This document shows positions 1-11,900 of a stretch of 64,000 nt of DNA, piece by piece. This stretch comes from Flectonema sp. DT1601 (lineage: Eukaryota; Euglenozoa; Diplonemea; Diplonemida; Diplonemidae). Numbering within the stretch: the stretch's first letter is position 1; the number at the start of each line of letters is the position of its first letter. The stretch is from NCBI GenBank assembly GCA_964019425.1, contig OZ025800.1, positions 1,127,501-1,191,500 on the forward strand, given 5' to 3'. The notes beneath the pieces are model-generated. The model was not told the origin of the DNA. It worked only from the letters and a program-made list of their open reading frames with translations, and made no database searches. The position numbers and the translations under genes are program-made.

Positions 1-2793
1 ACCTTCTTGAGACTCAAGAAGATGACTACACTCACAAATCAAGCCTTCAAAAGAAAGAAGCCTCACGGTATGTTATCGTTATGGATGAGAGGGTTTTGAT
101 TTTATTTTATAATTATTTTACAGAAACAAAATTAACCAAATCCCGACAGACTCTCAGAAGAACTGCAGAATACATTATCAGAGCACAGCACTTCACAACA
201 GAAGTTACAACAACTTCGTCAGCAACACCAACAAGAAGTTAAGGAACTTAGAAAGGAAGCGAGTGATATTTTAATAAAACTCAACGCTCTCAATGTCGAT
301 AATGCCACGTTGACTAAACAGCTTCAGGTTATTGAAAGTGAGAGTGCGACCTTGAGAGAGAAAGTTCAGAAACAGAAGGACAAATTATTCACAGAACAGG
401 AAGCCTCTGAAAAACTACAGACTGATTGTCATCACCTTAAGCAGGAGAATAGTGAACTTAAACATCAGTTGCAGACGGCATCTGAAAAAACTGAAATGTT
501 ACGATCAGAGATTGCAGCATTCGGTTCCAACACGGAACCCAGCAATTCAGCCAAACGGGAACTTGCAGAGTGCGAAACCAGACTGATCAACATCACATCA
601 AAATATAGTTCTTGTCAACTGGAGCTCGCAGAGGTACACAAAGAAATTGTAATCGTGAAATGCAAGGCAGCAGAAACCGAAGGGCAACTGGAAGTCTCCG
701 CTACTAAACTTCTTAAAACATCACAACAACTCGACGACCTCTCTCAAACAAGTGAAAGAGATGCTACGGAAGTACGTCGTCTTCGTTCTGTGGAAGAGGA
801 GTTGCAAAATATTTCTTCGAAGTTGGAAATTCTGCTTCCAGTAGCTATGTCTAGAGGAGGAGTCTCTCCAATAAGGTTTGTCCACTAATTCGTGTAAGCA
901 AACTATAATGCTACTGAAATAAAATAATAAAAAAATAAACAGCACAAACAGCTCCAACATCGATTTCCGTGACGACGACATCAGCAGCAGTTCAATTCCT
1001 CGCAACGGATCAGTTGTATATAAAATATATAAATTTATCAACATGTTGCAGGAGGTATTAGCTGAGGCAGAATCATTCCAAACCTCATCAAGAAAGCTTG
1101 AGACTCAGGCTAATGAATTGCGGACTAAAGTTGAGGTATGATTCTAATTTTTCCCCTTTATTCGAACTTGAAAAGACGATATCAATTTATCCCTAATTAT
1201 TATTTACTTGTACGTATTTGGAATTCCTCGAAGACCATGCAAATGTCTTTTCTCTTTTTATGAAGAAAAACAAAAAACCCCAACAGACTTACCGCGCACA
1301 AGAAAGGCGAGCGATGCGGTTGCTGTCAGAGAATACGGACGAGTCACAAATACCTTCTGGTTGTGTTATTGAGAAGTTGGAAAAGTTATTCGATAATGTT
1401 ATGGCAAAACGTCAGGAGAGTGAGAGTGAGTTAACCATCGTCAGCAGTCACACTATTGAATTAGAAAACACTTGTAATGAATTAACGACAATGAGAAATG
1501 AAGAGACTGGAAGACATCATCTCTCATCCAACTGCGTTGAAGAAATGACAATTATACAACGATCAATGGAGAGTGCGTTGACCAATAGGATTTTATACCT
1601 TGAGAGGATCCTCACTTCTACTGTTTCGGAATTACAAAAACAATCAGCTCTGATGGAAAAGAGTGGATCTGAGACTCCAAAAACAACAACCCAAGTATTA
1701 AAACTAACACCAAGTACACAAAGAAGTACTCCATGGTTATTAAAAGGATGGGGTGATGTATCAACTCATGTAAGATCACCACGTGGATTTGGTGATTGCA
1801 CAGGTGATGACATGTTTAATTGTATTGCAGAAGACGTTGCTGCACTCTGCACAGCCTACAACAAAGCTATTGATCAGGTCCCAGCTAATGAACAATACCA
1901 AGAGATGTTATCGAGGTATGAAGTAGAAGTTGCTTGCAAAGATCAAGAAATTCAACGAATCACAAGAGAGTCAATCAGTAGAGCAAGTAGAGCATCAAGT
2001 GTCGACCCAACATTAGCTGTTCAGTTGAGGGCATCAGAGTCTCGTGTGCAAGAGTTGGAATTTGACGTCAGCGATCTGAAATTACAACTTGACAAAATTA
2101 CCACCAGTCACAGTGATGAAATATCCCAACAGAATATTAAGATTGACCAACTGGAAACTGAGCTAGCAATTACTCGACGTACTGAAGCTGAAACTCAAAG
2201 CACTTTAACGAGTGTCACGCGTCAACTTAATATCGCAGAGGAAGCTTTATCAAAAACTCATTCCTCAGTTGCAAACTCCAAGGCGTCGTCATTTGAAATC
2301 CAACAACTCAAATCAGATGTTGAGCGGTATGTTATTATTGTGATGTTTAAGTTTTAATCACTTGGTGTTTAGGGAAAAAAAAAAAAAAAAAAAAAAAAAC
2401 AGCTACGAAAGCACTATCCGAGACTACGACAGCGTCGCATTACAACTTCGAGTCAGACACGAAGATATGAAGAAGAGGATAACTGAATTAGAGATTCAGG
2501 TAGCAATCAAGGATTCTAAAATACAGCAGCTTACTGAAGACCTGTCGAGGGAAACTGCATCACTTGCGACTCGCTGTTCAGAACTTCGTCAGATAGTTCA
2601 GTTGAAAGTAGCTGAAGATGAGGACACAGTTAGAAAGAATATGTTAGTTGAGGCTCATAACAAACGTGTATTGCAACCTTCTACTGCTGTTCACCCTCCA
2701 AATACATTACCGAGAGGTCCAACACCACCACCTCGGTTGACGTTCCACTCGTTATCAAATGATTATGGATTACCTCATGTGAGTCATCCTTAG
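1..2793 (+). CDS. Coiled-coil protein, 3' part of a multi-exon gene
   Basis: Partial at the left edge. My exon model is <1-67, 150-875, 943-1135, 1287-2326 and 2403-2793; the reading phase is kept across all four introns, giving about 805 residues. Donors are GTATGT, GTTTGT, GTATGA and GTATGT. Acceptors end in CAG after A/C-rich sequence; the last follows a run of about 25 A. The product is rich in Glu, Gln, Lys, Leu and Ser with heptad-like spacing throughout (for example around 300-860 and 1900-2600), so it is a long coiled coil. There is no transmembrane segment or enzymatic motif. A proline-rich tail (TPPPRLTF) precedes the stop at 2791-2793. It could be a cytoskeletal, basal-body or Golgi-tether coiled coil; sequence composition alone does not tell which. 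The exon structure is well supported by phase. The function is unknown. Confidence 0.8.
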
Positions 2794-3618
2794 TGAGGAT
2801 GGCTTCTATCCTTCTTTTGTTAGAAAGATTCCATAGATTTATTTTTTTTTAATCTCCCTCCCCCTCTCTCACCTACGATGGTAACAAAACACAGACCTAT
2901 TCCACACAAAACATACATCTCTTTTCCCCTTCTTTTCCCTTTGTTTTTTTTTCCCCCTTCTAATTAAATAATTCCCAAGTAACTTTCTGTGAAGTGGTCG
3001 ATCCACTGCATGTGTAGAACGGGGTTAGATTACCGACTAATAAAGAGAATAGAAAAAAACGCACAATTCTTTTTTAGAAAAGGCAATAAATGATGATTTC
3101 TCCTTTATTCCATTTAAATTTTTATTATTATTTTTTTTCTTTGTAAAAGTGCTTATAAAGACAGGTATAGAAGAATCCTTGTTGTTCTGCGTGAGGGAAA
3201 TAATTTTCCTTCCCGCTCTTTGTTTTTTTCTTTCGAAATTTCCATAGATAGTTATTGATAATTAGATTTGATTGTTATTTTAGTGTTTATTTCTTTCCCC
3301 CTTATTCTTTTTTTTCCCCTTTCATTGGTCGATTTTTCTTGGGTGGAGTTGGCTCCCCTTCCTACGGTCTCCTTTTCTGCCTTCGCAGTTACATATGGAG
3401 AGAGAGAGAGTGAGAGAGAGGTTAGAAATAAGAAAAAAAAAATAGATTTAGTGAGCATTTCATTAACGAGATTTAGTTTTGACTTTGAAATTATCTCACA
3501 GTTATTACAACAATATTTGTTTGCTGTTTTTAGAAATGAAAACAGTGGCGGTCTCGTCAACCAATACTACCGCAGTAAAATTTCAGATAAAAAATCTTCT
3601 CCAAAACAGCATTTTAAT

Positions 3619-5348
3619 ATGAGTGACGAGTACAAGGCAAAGGGGAACACAGCGTTCCAGGGAAAGAACTTCGATGAGGCTATCACATGGTTTACGAAGG
3701 GTATTGAAGTAGACTGCAACAATCACGTGTTGTACAGTAACAGATCTGCTTCATACGGAAGTCTAACTAAGTGGAGTGAGGCATTTGAGGATGCTAAGAA
3801 GTGTTGTGAATTAGCTCCATCATGGGCAAAGGGTTACACAAGATTGGGAAGTGCTCTTCATGGTTTGGGAAGATTCGATGAAGCGATTGCGGCATACGAC
3901 AGAGGTCTTGGTGTAGACCCAAACATGGATGCATTGAAGTCGGGTAAGGCAGCAGCTCAACAAGCAAAGGCTGTTCCAAGACACCCTCTTGCTCAGGTGT
4001 TCACTCCACAACTTCTTCAGATGATGGTCACTTCTAACGATCCAAAGATCAAAGAACTTCGTGAAGATAGAGACTTTATGGGACTTGTCAGTAAAATGAT
4101 TCAGGACCCATCTATTGTTGGTCTTCATATTCAAGATCCACGTGTGATGACTTTGTTATCCTTAGTAGTCAGATCATCTGATGATAAGGATGATGAACCA
4201 GCACCACCACCACCACCAAAGAAGAAGGAACCAGAACCAGTCAAGGCACTCTCTGAGGACGAAAAAGAAAAAATAGAAATCCACAAGAAGGCAGAGGAGC
4301 TAAAGACTCAAGGAACTGCTCACTACAAGAAGAAGGAATTTGACAAGGCGATTGAATTCTACACAAAGGCGAGTGAAACAGAGAGTAGCAACATTGTTTA
4401 CTTAAATAATATCGCAGCAGTTCACCTTGAAAAGGGTGACTACGAAGCTTGTCTGAAGCAGTGTGATGAAGCAATTACAAAAGGAAGAGAGATCAACGCT
4501 GACTTCAAAGACATTGCTAAGGCGATGACCAGAAAGGGAACAACTTACCTCAAGCAAAAGATGTGGACCGAAGCTGAAAAGGAATTTAAGACTTCTCTTC
4601 TTGAGCACAGATGTGCTGACACTCTTGACAAATTAAACAAGTGTCAAGAAACCGCAAGAAAAGCAAAGGAAGAGGCCTACTTTTCTGAGGAACTTTGTGA
4701 AAAGGCTCGTCTTGAAGGAAACGAGTTTTTCAAAACCCAAAAATACAAAGAAGCCATCGACTGCTACTCAGATGCTGTCAAGAGAAACCCAAAAGCTCAC
4801 GCAGTCTACTCCAACAGAGCCGCTGCTTACATCAAGATGGGTGCCTACGATGATGCCGAACGTGACTGCAACAAGTGTCTTAAGATTGAGCCAACCTTCA
4901 CCAAGGCTGTTACTAGACTCGCGACTATCTTCTACTTCAGAAAGGAATACCACAAAGCAATGGTTGAATACAAGAAGGGTATGGATATGGATCCTGAGAA
5001 TGTTGAGTGCAAGCAGGGATTTGACCGCACTATGATGAAGATTCAGGTTTGTGAAATATTTTAATAAGAATTTCTAACTTCAACTGACTTACTTGAATCT
5101 GCTTAAAATAAATAAAACAAACAAACAAACAGGAAACCAGCGGAGTTGGTGGCGACAACGACGACCAGCGCACTCAGCGTGCGATGGCTGATCCAGAAAT
5201 CCGCGCAATCTTTAACGATACTTACATGCAGCAGGTACTCAGAGAGCTTCAGGAGAACCCAAAGAACTTAAATCATTACCTGAAGTCACCTGACGTCATG
5301 GCGAAGATTAACAAACTTATCGCTGCGGGTATCATTAAGACTGCATAG
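3619..5348 (+). CDS. STI1: STI1/HOP Hsp70-Hsp90 organising co-chaperone
   Basis: Exons 3619-5046 and 5133-5348 give 547 residues, the usual length for STI1/HOP. In order: TPR1 (about residues 4-105), a DP1-type region with the DPR/NDPKI segments (about 125-195), a proline/lysine linker (PPPPPPKKKEPEP), TPR2A and TPR2B (about 220-470), and a C-terminal DP2/STI1 domain (ADPEIRAIFND, LKSPDVMAKINKL) encoded by the second exon. Family knowledge: a cytosolic adaptor that passes clients from Hsp70 to Hsp90 by binding their EEVD tails through the TPR modules. I start at the ATG at 3619 because TPR1 begins directly there; the frame stays open to 3268 only through low-complexity leader sequence. The intron 5047-5132 starts GTTTGT and ends in repeated ACAA plus CAG. 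Without that splice the protein would lose its DP2 domain. Confidence 0.95.
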
Positions 5349-6076
5349 AGATGCTTCTCCTCGCTTTTTTTTATTTTCTTCTATCCCTAACAAATTCATT
5401 GTGTTGCTTGCCTTCTTATTTAAGTTTTCCTTTTAATATGTACTCGGAAACCTGTTTGTGAGAGTTGAAAGGGAATTCATTCTGGCAGTACACGTAAATC
5501 CTTTTGTGGAGTTTCATTCTCATCATCGCAAAAAAAAAAAAAAAAAAGAGGGGAAAAAAACGAACGTAAAGAGAATATTACTAAAAAAAAAAAAAAAAGA
5601 AAAAAAAAAAGTAGTTTTAAGTGAACAAGAATAGTTTCAAAAAGACCGGTTAACATACCCGTGGTCTTTATAGTTTCATTTAGTTATCGACGGTTGCTCA
5701 CTCTACGCTGCAACATCTTAATCAGAAGCTGAATTTTAAAAAAAAAAAAGAAGAAAAGAAAAAAAAAAAAAAAAAAAAAAAAAACAGGACAATAACTGTC
5801 ACTCTTGTTAAGCACAACGAGTGACTTGAAATTCATATGGCGTTTAATTTATTCAAAAAAAAAAAAAAAAAAAAATTGCTTCGAATTGAAGTTGATGATA
5901 AGACCACTTTAACTAATTACTTTCTTCAAAAAACACAAAAATAAAAATGAGATCGAAAGGATCGTTTGATGAATACAAATAAGCAACCGATATTAGTAAT
6001 TTATATTAATATTTCCCCTTTCAGCCACTTATCCGAGTAAAACATATAAAGGAAGAAGTACAAAAAATATTTCATA
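5349..6076. other. Spacer between STI1 and coronin
   Basis: AT-rich, with several A runs (about 5530-5547, 5584-5611, 5740-5784 and 5855-5873). No open reading frame with protein-like composition. Around 5482-5500 lies a short match to the dispersed GGCAGCATACGTAAACC-type repeat seen at 14950, 15255 and 61765. The coronin acceptor tract lies at its right end. Confidence 0.6.
6012..6024 (+). promoter_or_regulatory. Pyrimidine-CAG acceptor upstream of coronin
   Basis: TTTCCCCTTTCAG ends 52 nt before the coronin ATG. It matches the tracts before most other genes here and differs from the A-rich ends of the cis-introns. Read as a candidate trans-splice (or 5'UTR intron) acceptor. Confidence 0.5.
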
Positions 6077-7578
6077 ATGTCCCGATTAATGAAAGTTTCT
6101 AAGTACAGGCACACTACTGCCACTGAATCTAAGAAGGATTTAACCTTCATGGATTTGAAGGTATGTTATTGTTGTTGTTGTCTGTTTATTCTATCTGAAC
6201 AGTTATGTTAAACAACCAACACTAACAGATAGCGAACATCGTGTGGGACTGCTCTGACCACATCCACGCCAACGCAAAGTACTTTGCGTACTGCTGGGCA
6301 GCAACTGGAGCTGGAAAGTTGTGTATTAGTCAACACAGCAAGCCTGGAAAGTCTGCTCCAAACCCACCTGCAATTGTTGGTATGTATTTTTATAAATAAG
6401 ATGACCACGTAAAAAAACAAACACATTATTAATATCCCAACACAGGTCACGCTGGTCAGATCATCGACTGGAAATTCCACCCTTACAACCAGCAGTTGAT
6501 TACAACTGCATCAGAGGACTGTACTATTAAGGTTTGGCAGTTACCTGAAGAAGGTCTTACAGAAGACATGAAGGACCCAATGATCACTCACGAAGGTCAC
6601 AGTAAGAAAGTTGGTATCCTTCAGTGGCATCCATCTGCTGAGCACGTGTTAGCATCTGCTTCAGTTGACCACACTGTTAGACTCTGGGATATTGAGAAGG
6701 GTGAGAGAGCTAGTATTAGTGGACACACTGATCAAATCACTAGTGTTAACTGGAATCTTGACGGATCTCTTCTCCAAACTACTTCAAAGGATAAGAAGCT
6801 CAGAATCTTCGACCCAAGAACTGGAGAATGCATCAACGCTGTTCAGGCTCACGAAGGTACCAAATCCTGCCGTTCCATTTGGGCAAAGAGAAGAAATCAG
6901 ATTGTCACTACTGGATTTAGTAAGAAACTTGACAGACAGTTGTACATTTGGGATCCAAGAAACATGGAGAAGGCTATTCATTGTGAAGACATTGATCAGG
7001 CTTCAGGTGTATTGATGCCATTCTATGATGAAGACACCAGTATGTTGTACATTGGTGGAAAGGGAGATGGTAATATTAGATACTACGAACTTTGGGATGA
7101 GACTACTCCAATCACTGAATTGGAATGCTACGCTTCAATCAGTCCTTCAAAGGGTCTCTGTATGCTTCCAAAGACTGCCCTCGACGTTAAGGGATGCGAG
7201 CTTGCCCGATTCCTCAAGCTTCAGAACAAGGAGTGCGTACCAATCAGCTTTAAGCTTCCAAGAAAGACTGCGGCAACTGAATTCCAGTCAGATGTCTATC
7301 CTCCAACCTTCGGTGGTTCTCCAGCAATCAGCGCGTCAGAGTTCTTTAAGGGCGAGAACGCAGAGCCAAAGACTGTTAACATGGAACAGTACTGGTCAGG
7401 AAGTGGTCCATCAGCAAACACCTCAGGCAGCACCTTCAACGCCAGCACAGTCAAGTTGGTCACCGCTGCTGACATCTCTTCTGCTGAAACTAAGGTCACT
7501 GATGCCGAAAAAGCCTTGGAGGCAGCAAAGAAAGCTCTTGACGATCTTAACAAGCTTAAGAAGGAGCAGGAGGCATAA
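6077..7578 (+). CDS. Coronin, actin-binding WD40 protein
   Basis: Exons 6077-6160, 6229-6379 and 6446-7578 give 455 residues, close to other short coronins. The start MSRLMKVSKYRH is the typical basic N-terminal motif. WD40 repeats form the seven-bladed propeller (KVWQLPEEG, VRLWDIEKG, LRIFDPRTG, LYIWDPRN). The coronin-specific extension follows, with LPKTALDVKGCELARFLKL and the DVYPPTFG motif. The protein ends in a short coiled coil (about residues 415-455, TKVTDAEKALEAAKKALDDL) used for oligomerisation. Family knowledge: binds F-actin and Arp2/3 at the cortex and in phagocytic and motile structures. Both introns are short (68 and 66 nt) with GTATGT donors and ACTAACAG / CAACACAG ends. In the first, a branch-point-like CTAAC directly abuts the acceptor AG. 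Confidence 0.96.
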
Positions 7579-8112
7579 AACTGCTGCATGCGATCTTTGC
7601 TCCTTTTTTGTTCTGTATTTCTCTTTCGCTTCGTATTCTTGTAGACTGCTACGCCAGTAAGGTTTTAGGGGCTCCTCCGATGTACTTTCTGTGTAGTTAG
7701 GTCTTTTTCGAAGCGACTGAGCTGAACAGAAGGTAGACAGACAGCGATGAAATTGGTCATGAACGATGAAAAGAAAAAAAAAAGAGAAAGCAGAAAAAAA
7801 AAAGAAAAAAAAGTGAGGAAAAAAAAATCTGTTGATGTGTGTGCCAAATGCAGTATCGTCCCTCCCTCGTGTGTCCTGCCTGCATTTAATTTTTCGCAGT
7901 TAAGTTGTGTCGGGTGATTTGATGACATCACTAAGCTTCTTCTCTGCACAGTTTCTTCCTCCCAAGACCCCTCCCATTTGTGTTTTATCCGGGCGTTCAT
8001 AGCTTGAGTCTTTTTTACTTTATATTTTGTTGTTTCTTTCAGCCTTACATTGCACGTTTTTATTATTGCTCTGTAAAGGATATGAATAGATTCATACAAA
8101 AAAATGAGGGAG

Positions 8113-8145
<33 letters not shown>

Positions 8146-8924
8146 GACACCGTTTCCCCTTTCTCATTTCTTTTCACTCTCCGTTTTTCCCCGTTTTGAA
8201 TAAAAAGAAACAAAAAGTGGATACAAAAAAAAAAAAAATAAATAAAGCAAAATGGGGACCCACATGAGATTTATCATTGAGGAGGAAGGAACGAATCAAA
8301 ATAATCTACTCATTCAGTCGAATCACACTTCCGTAAAAAACCTGCTAGGCGCTTCTGGTTAGCTTCTTTTTTTTAGTCTGGGTCAAGCTACGCATTATGA
8401 GGAAGGGCAATATCTAGTAGGAAATAACAATACATCCGATAACACGTTTCCTTTTTTTTTTTCTTTTTTTTTTCTTCTTTTTTTTTTCCCATTTAGTTTT
8501 TCTTATTGGTTTCTTAGCCTTTAAAAATTAAAAAAAAAAAAAAAAACAAAAAAAAAAAAAAAAGAAAGGGGAGACAACAACAAAAAAAAAAAATTAAAAA
8601 ATTATTTATTGGAAAACACACGCACACCAGTAAAACAACAGGTAGTTTGTCTCTCGCGCGCACTAAATATAAAAACCGAATTGTTATTTTTGCACATACT
8701 TCATAAATTCTTCTCACGAGGCATGGTCTCTTTGGTGGTTCGATAACTGTTTTAGTAGCTGGTTAAGAATTAATTACGATTTTTCCCCCCCTTCTTCTTT
8801 TTTTTAATCCTATGCAGACATCACAATGAGTACTCTTAAATGCGACAGGAGAGAGAGAATTTTCTCATACTTATTAATACTGTTTTTTTTTTTTTAATAT
8901 TAACTAATCAGTTACACATAACAA
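7579..8924. other. Spacer between coronin and the NACHT-WD40 gene
   Basis: 1.3 kb with long A/T runs (about 8115-8143, 8228-8239, 8451-8470 and 8527-8563) and short open frames of phenylalanine or lysine only. I see no gene. The right end has a T-run followed by a short AT-rich stretch and CAG at 8909-8911, 13 nt before the next ATG, a weaker version of the upstream acceptor pattern. Confidence 0.6.
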
Positions 8925-11900
8925 ATGGTTACTACTAAATCAAAAAAACCACTCGCCAACAAGTCAAAAAGATTTGCAAAACCAGAGCCTGGAAAGATAT
9001 ATCCAAGATTGGATCTCCATGGAGTTTACAGCAGGCAATGTAAAGCTTTAGGTATAAAGATGAACACCACGATAGCTAAAATGATACCAAAAGGTGAAGA
9101 TAGCTACAAGCAATTATCTGAGTTGGATGTCAGCAACAATTACTTAGGAGACGTTGGTGTGAGAGCCCTATTAGAAGTAATCAGATTGTCAAGTAATTTA
9201 CAGACCGTTGGACTCAATAACAGTGGAGTTAGCGATTCAACAATCATATTAATGTGTGCTGTGTTGGTTGATCATCCGACAATAGTTTCTGTTGATTTAA
9301 GTGATAATAAAATAACACAGGAGAGTGTGTCGCTGATAAAGAGTCTGTTGAGGAATAATAAAAAAATTTCATTTTTTAATACGGCTGGTAATAAAAATAT
9401 TTATGAATCAGGAAGGAGAGATGTTGAACTTTTAGCAGCAACGAACCTTGGACTTAAACAAGGAACGTCATTCGTTGAAGCAATTCAAAGACAGATACTG
9501 GCAAAGTTCTGCGAACCAAAACCCAACTTATTATGGAGAAAACAAGATTTAAAAATATGGATCGGAGAGCGACTCATAAAATCAATTCCAACTCCGAACA
9601 CTGATGGATGGGTTACCATTTCACTATTCATCAGTGCGACGTTTTCGGATTTTCACACCGAGCTTCACGTAATAAATAATATCATTGTCCCAGAGCTTAA
9701 TTCCATGCTTCGAAAATTTAAAATTCATCTACTTCCGATCGACCTACACCAGTCGAGGGCGTATAACTGTGACAGCATAGAAAACATTCAGAATGTTAAA
9801 TATTGTTTAGGGACTTTGAGACGATCAAGTGATATTTTTATTGGTCTTCACGGTCATAATCTTGGATGGGTACCAAGTTTAGATGAAATTCCATCATACG
9901 ATATTTACAAAGACGTTCGCAACACTGCTTTAGAATCACCTTCATCTATTACATATTTACAATTTAAAGAAGCGATGAAATGGAGTGCTACTGATGTTAA
10001 AATAGGATTTCAATACTTCAGACATGCGAATGTAATTTCAGATATTCCTGAAGCTCTTAAAGAGTTGTATTTAGAAAAAACCAGTAGGAGATTTATACTT
10101 GCGAGTGAGAAGAAAAAGATCAGAGAGGCAGTACCATCAGCTCTCACCTACGATGGTTATGGAGCTCATTTTAAGTCGGTTGATCGTCATGGTCAGATTC
10201 ATCTTTGTAGGTATTCTGATTTTGAAGAAACAGTTCAATCGGATATTTTCAACGCTCTTGAGTTGATGTATCCAGGAGTTCTCTGTCGATCAAAGTTATT
10301 ATCACCTCCCGAAATCAATTTAAACGCTTACAGCGATAATGTAGATCAGTATTTCTCATTTACAAATGGAAACTACATCAACGTTGATGAATTCCTATCT
10401 CAAGGTAGAGACGCATTACAACCAAACACATCAGATGTACATGATTCGAGGATTGTCATCTTTTACGGTCAGAGAGGATGTGGTCTGACATCGACTATTT
10501 GGGCTCTCGGTAAATTTGAAAATGAACCCACCGATTCTCCAAAAAAACAAAATGTTTATTATTTACAATATTTCGTATCTTTACATTCCTTGACGAATAG
10601 CTCAACTGACGTCAGATCAATTTTTAAGAATTTGTATCTTCAGTCTCTGACAGTGATGAAATCTGAAGGACACTCACTACCTGAATCTGACAGTACATTG
10701 ACGGCGATTCAAAAAGGGAAATTAGCATCAGTGAGGACGTACTTTTGGAATCATCTAAGCTCAGTTGCTAAGAAATTAAACAAAGGGCTTATTGTATTAC
10801 TAGATGACATCCATAAAGCAACTGGTGATGAAGACCCGATTCATTGTTTACTTGGAAAGAGGAGTGACCTTCCAGCAGCAGTTAGAATCGGTTTATCCGT
10901 ATCAACAGATCAAACAACTCTCATAGAAAGACTTCAGAATATCGATCCTAAATGTAAACTCGTAGCAATCCCGAAGTTGAATACTCGAAATAAAAAGAAA
11001 CTTTTCAATTCTTTTTTAATTCCGTATGCCATGGAACTCACAGACGAAGTTCTACCATTAGCGATAAATAAGAAATGTTCAGAGCTACCTCTGTACTTAA
11101 AACTGTTAGCGAATGAATGTCTCCATTGCTCGAGACATATTTCATTACCGAAGTTGTTAGCTACGTCTGTTGATTGTATGTCTGAAGTTATCAGTGAAAT
11201 GTTTTCGAGAAGAGAAGCAAAAGAATCTGTTGCAGGAGCAAAGCTATACTTATGTAGACTGATCTCAATATTATGTGTTTCAAGGATCGGTTTAACCGAT
11301 CAAGAAGCTCGTGAATTACTAATGAAAGAATACAAAGAAATCAATCGTGAGGAAGACTACCGCCGCGGCACTGGCTGCAACAATGACGGATATCAAAGCT
11401 GTGAAAATGCATCAGAAAAACATAACAAGGAAACTATTGAAATCAGAAGACGTCTTTGGGGTCGGTGGGCAAACTACAATCCTCGACTGCTTCCAGGAAG
11501 TATTTGGAGTCGTTTGATTTTTGAACTTCGTCCTTTTACTCAACGAAAGATTAATCAAACCAGAACATCAGCTCAATTAAGGAATCACAATACGAATACT
11601 TACGCATTGTCATGGTCATCACAAGCAGTAGCTCAAGTAGCTCAGAGTAGGTATTTATCTTCTTCAAAGAGAGTTGCAAGATTTCATGCTCAGCTAGCAA
11701 ACTTCTACAGAGGTAAAAGTTATCTTCCTAATAACGTTCTTTGGAGGACTGGTCTACGAGAAACAGTTTATCACATGTCAAAAGCATGGATGTGGGATAC
11801 CCTCATTGATATTTTACGACCTAGTCTACTCTACTATTGTACAAAAGAAAAGCTATTGTGTGAGCTACTACGAGATTTAGAGGCTGCAGAAGAAGAGATG

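Noticed and set aside
3268-3618. STI1 starting upstream at 3268
   Set aside because: No ATG at that position, low-complexity leader, and the TPR1 domain begins at the ATG at 3619.
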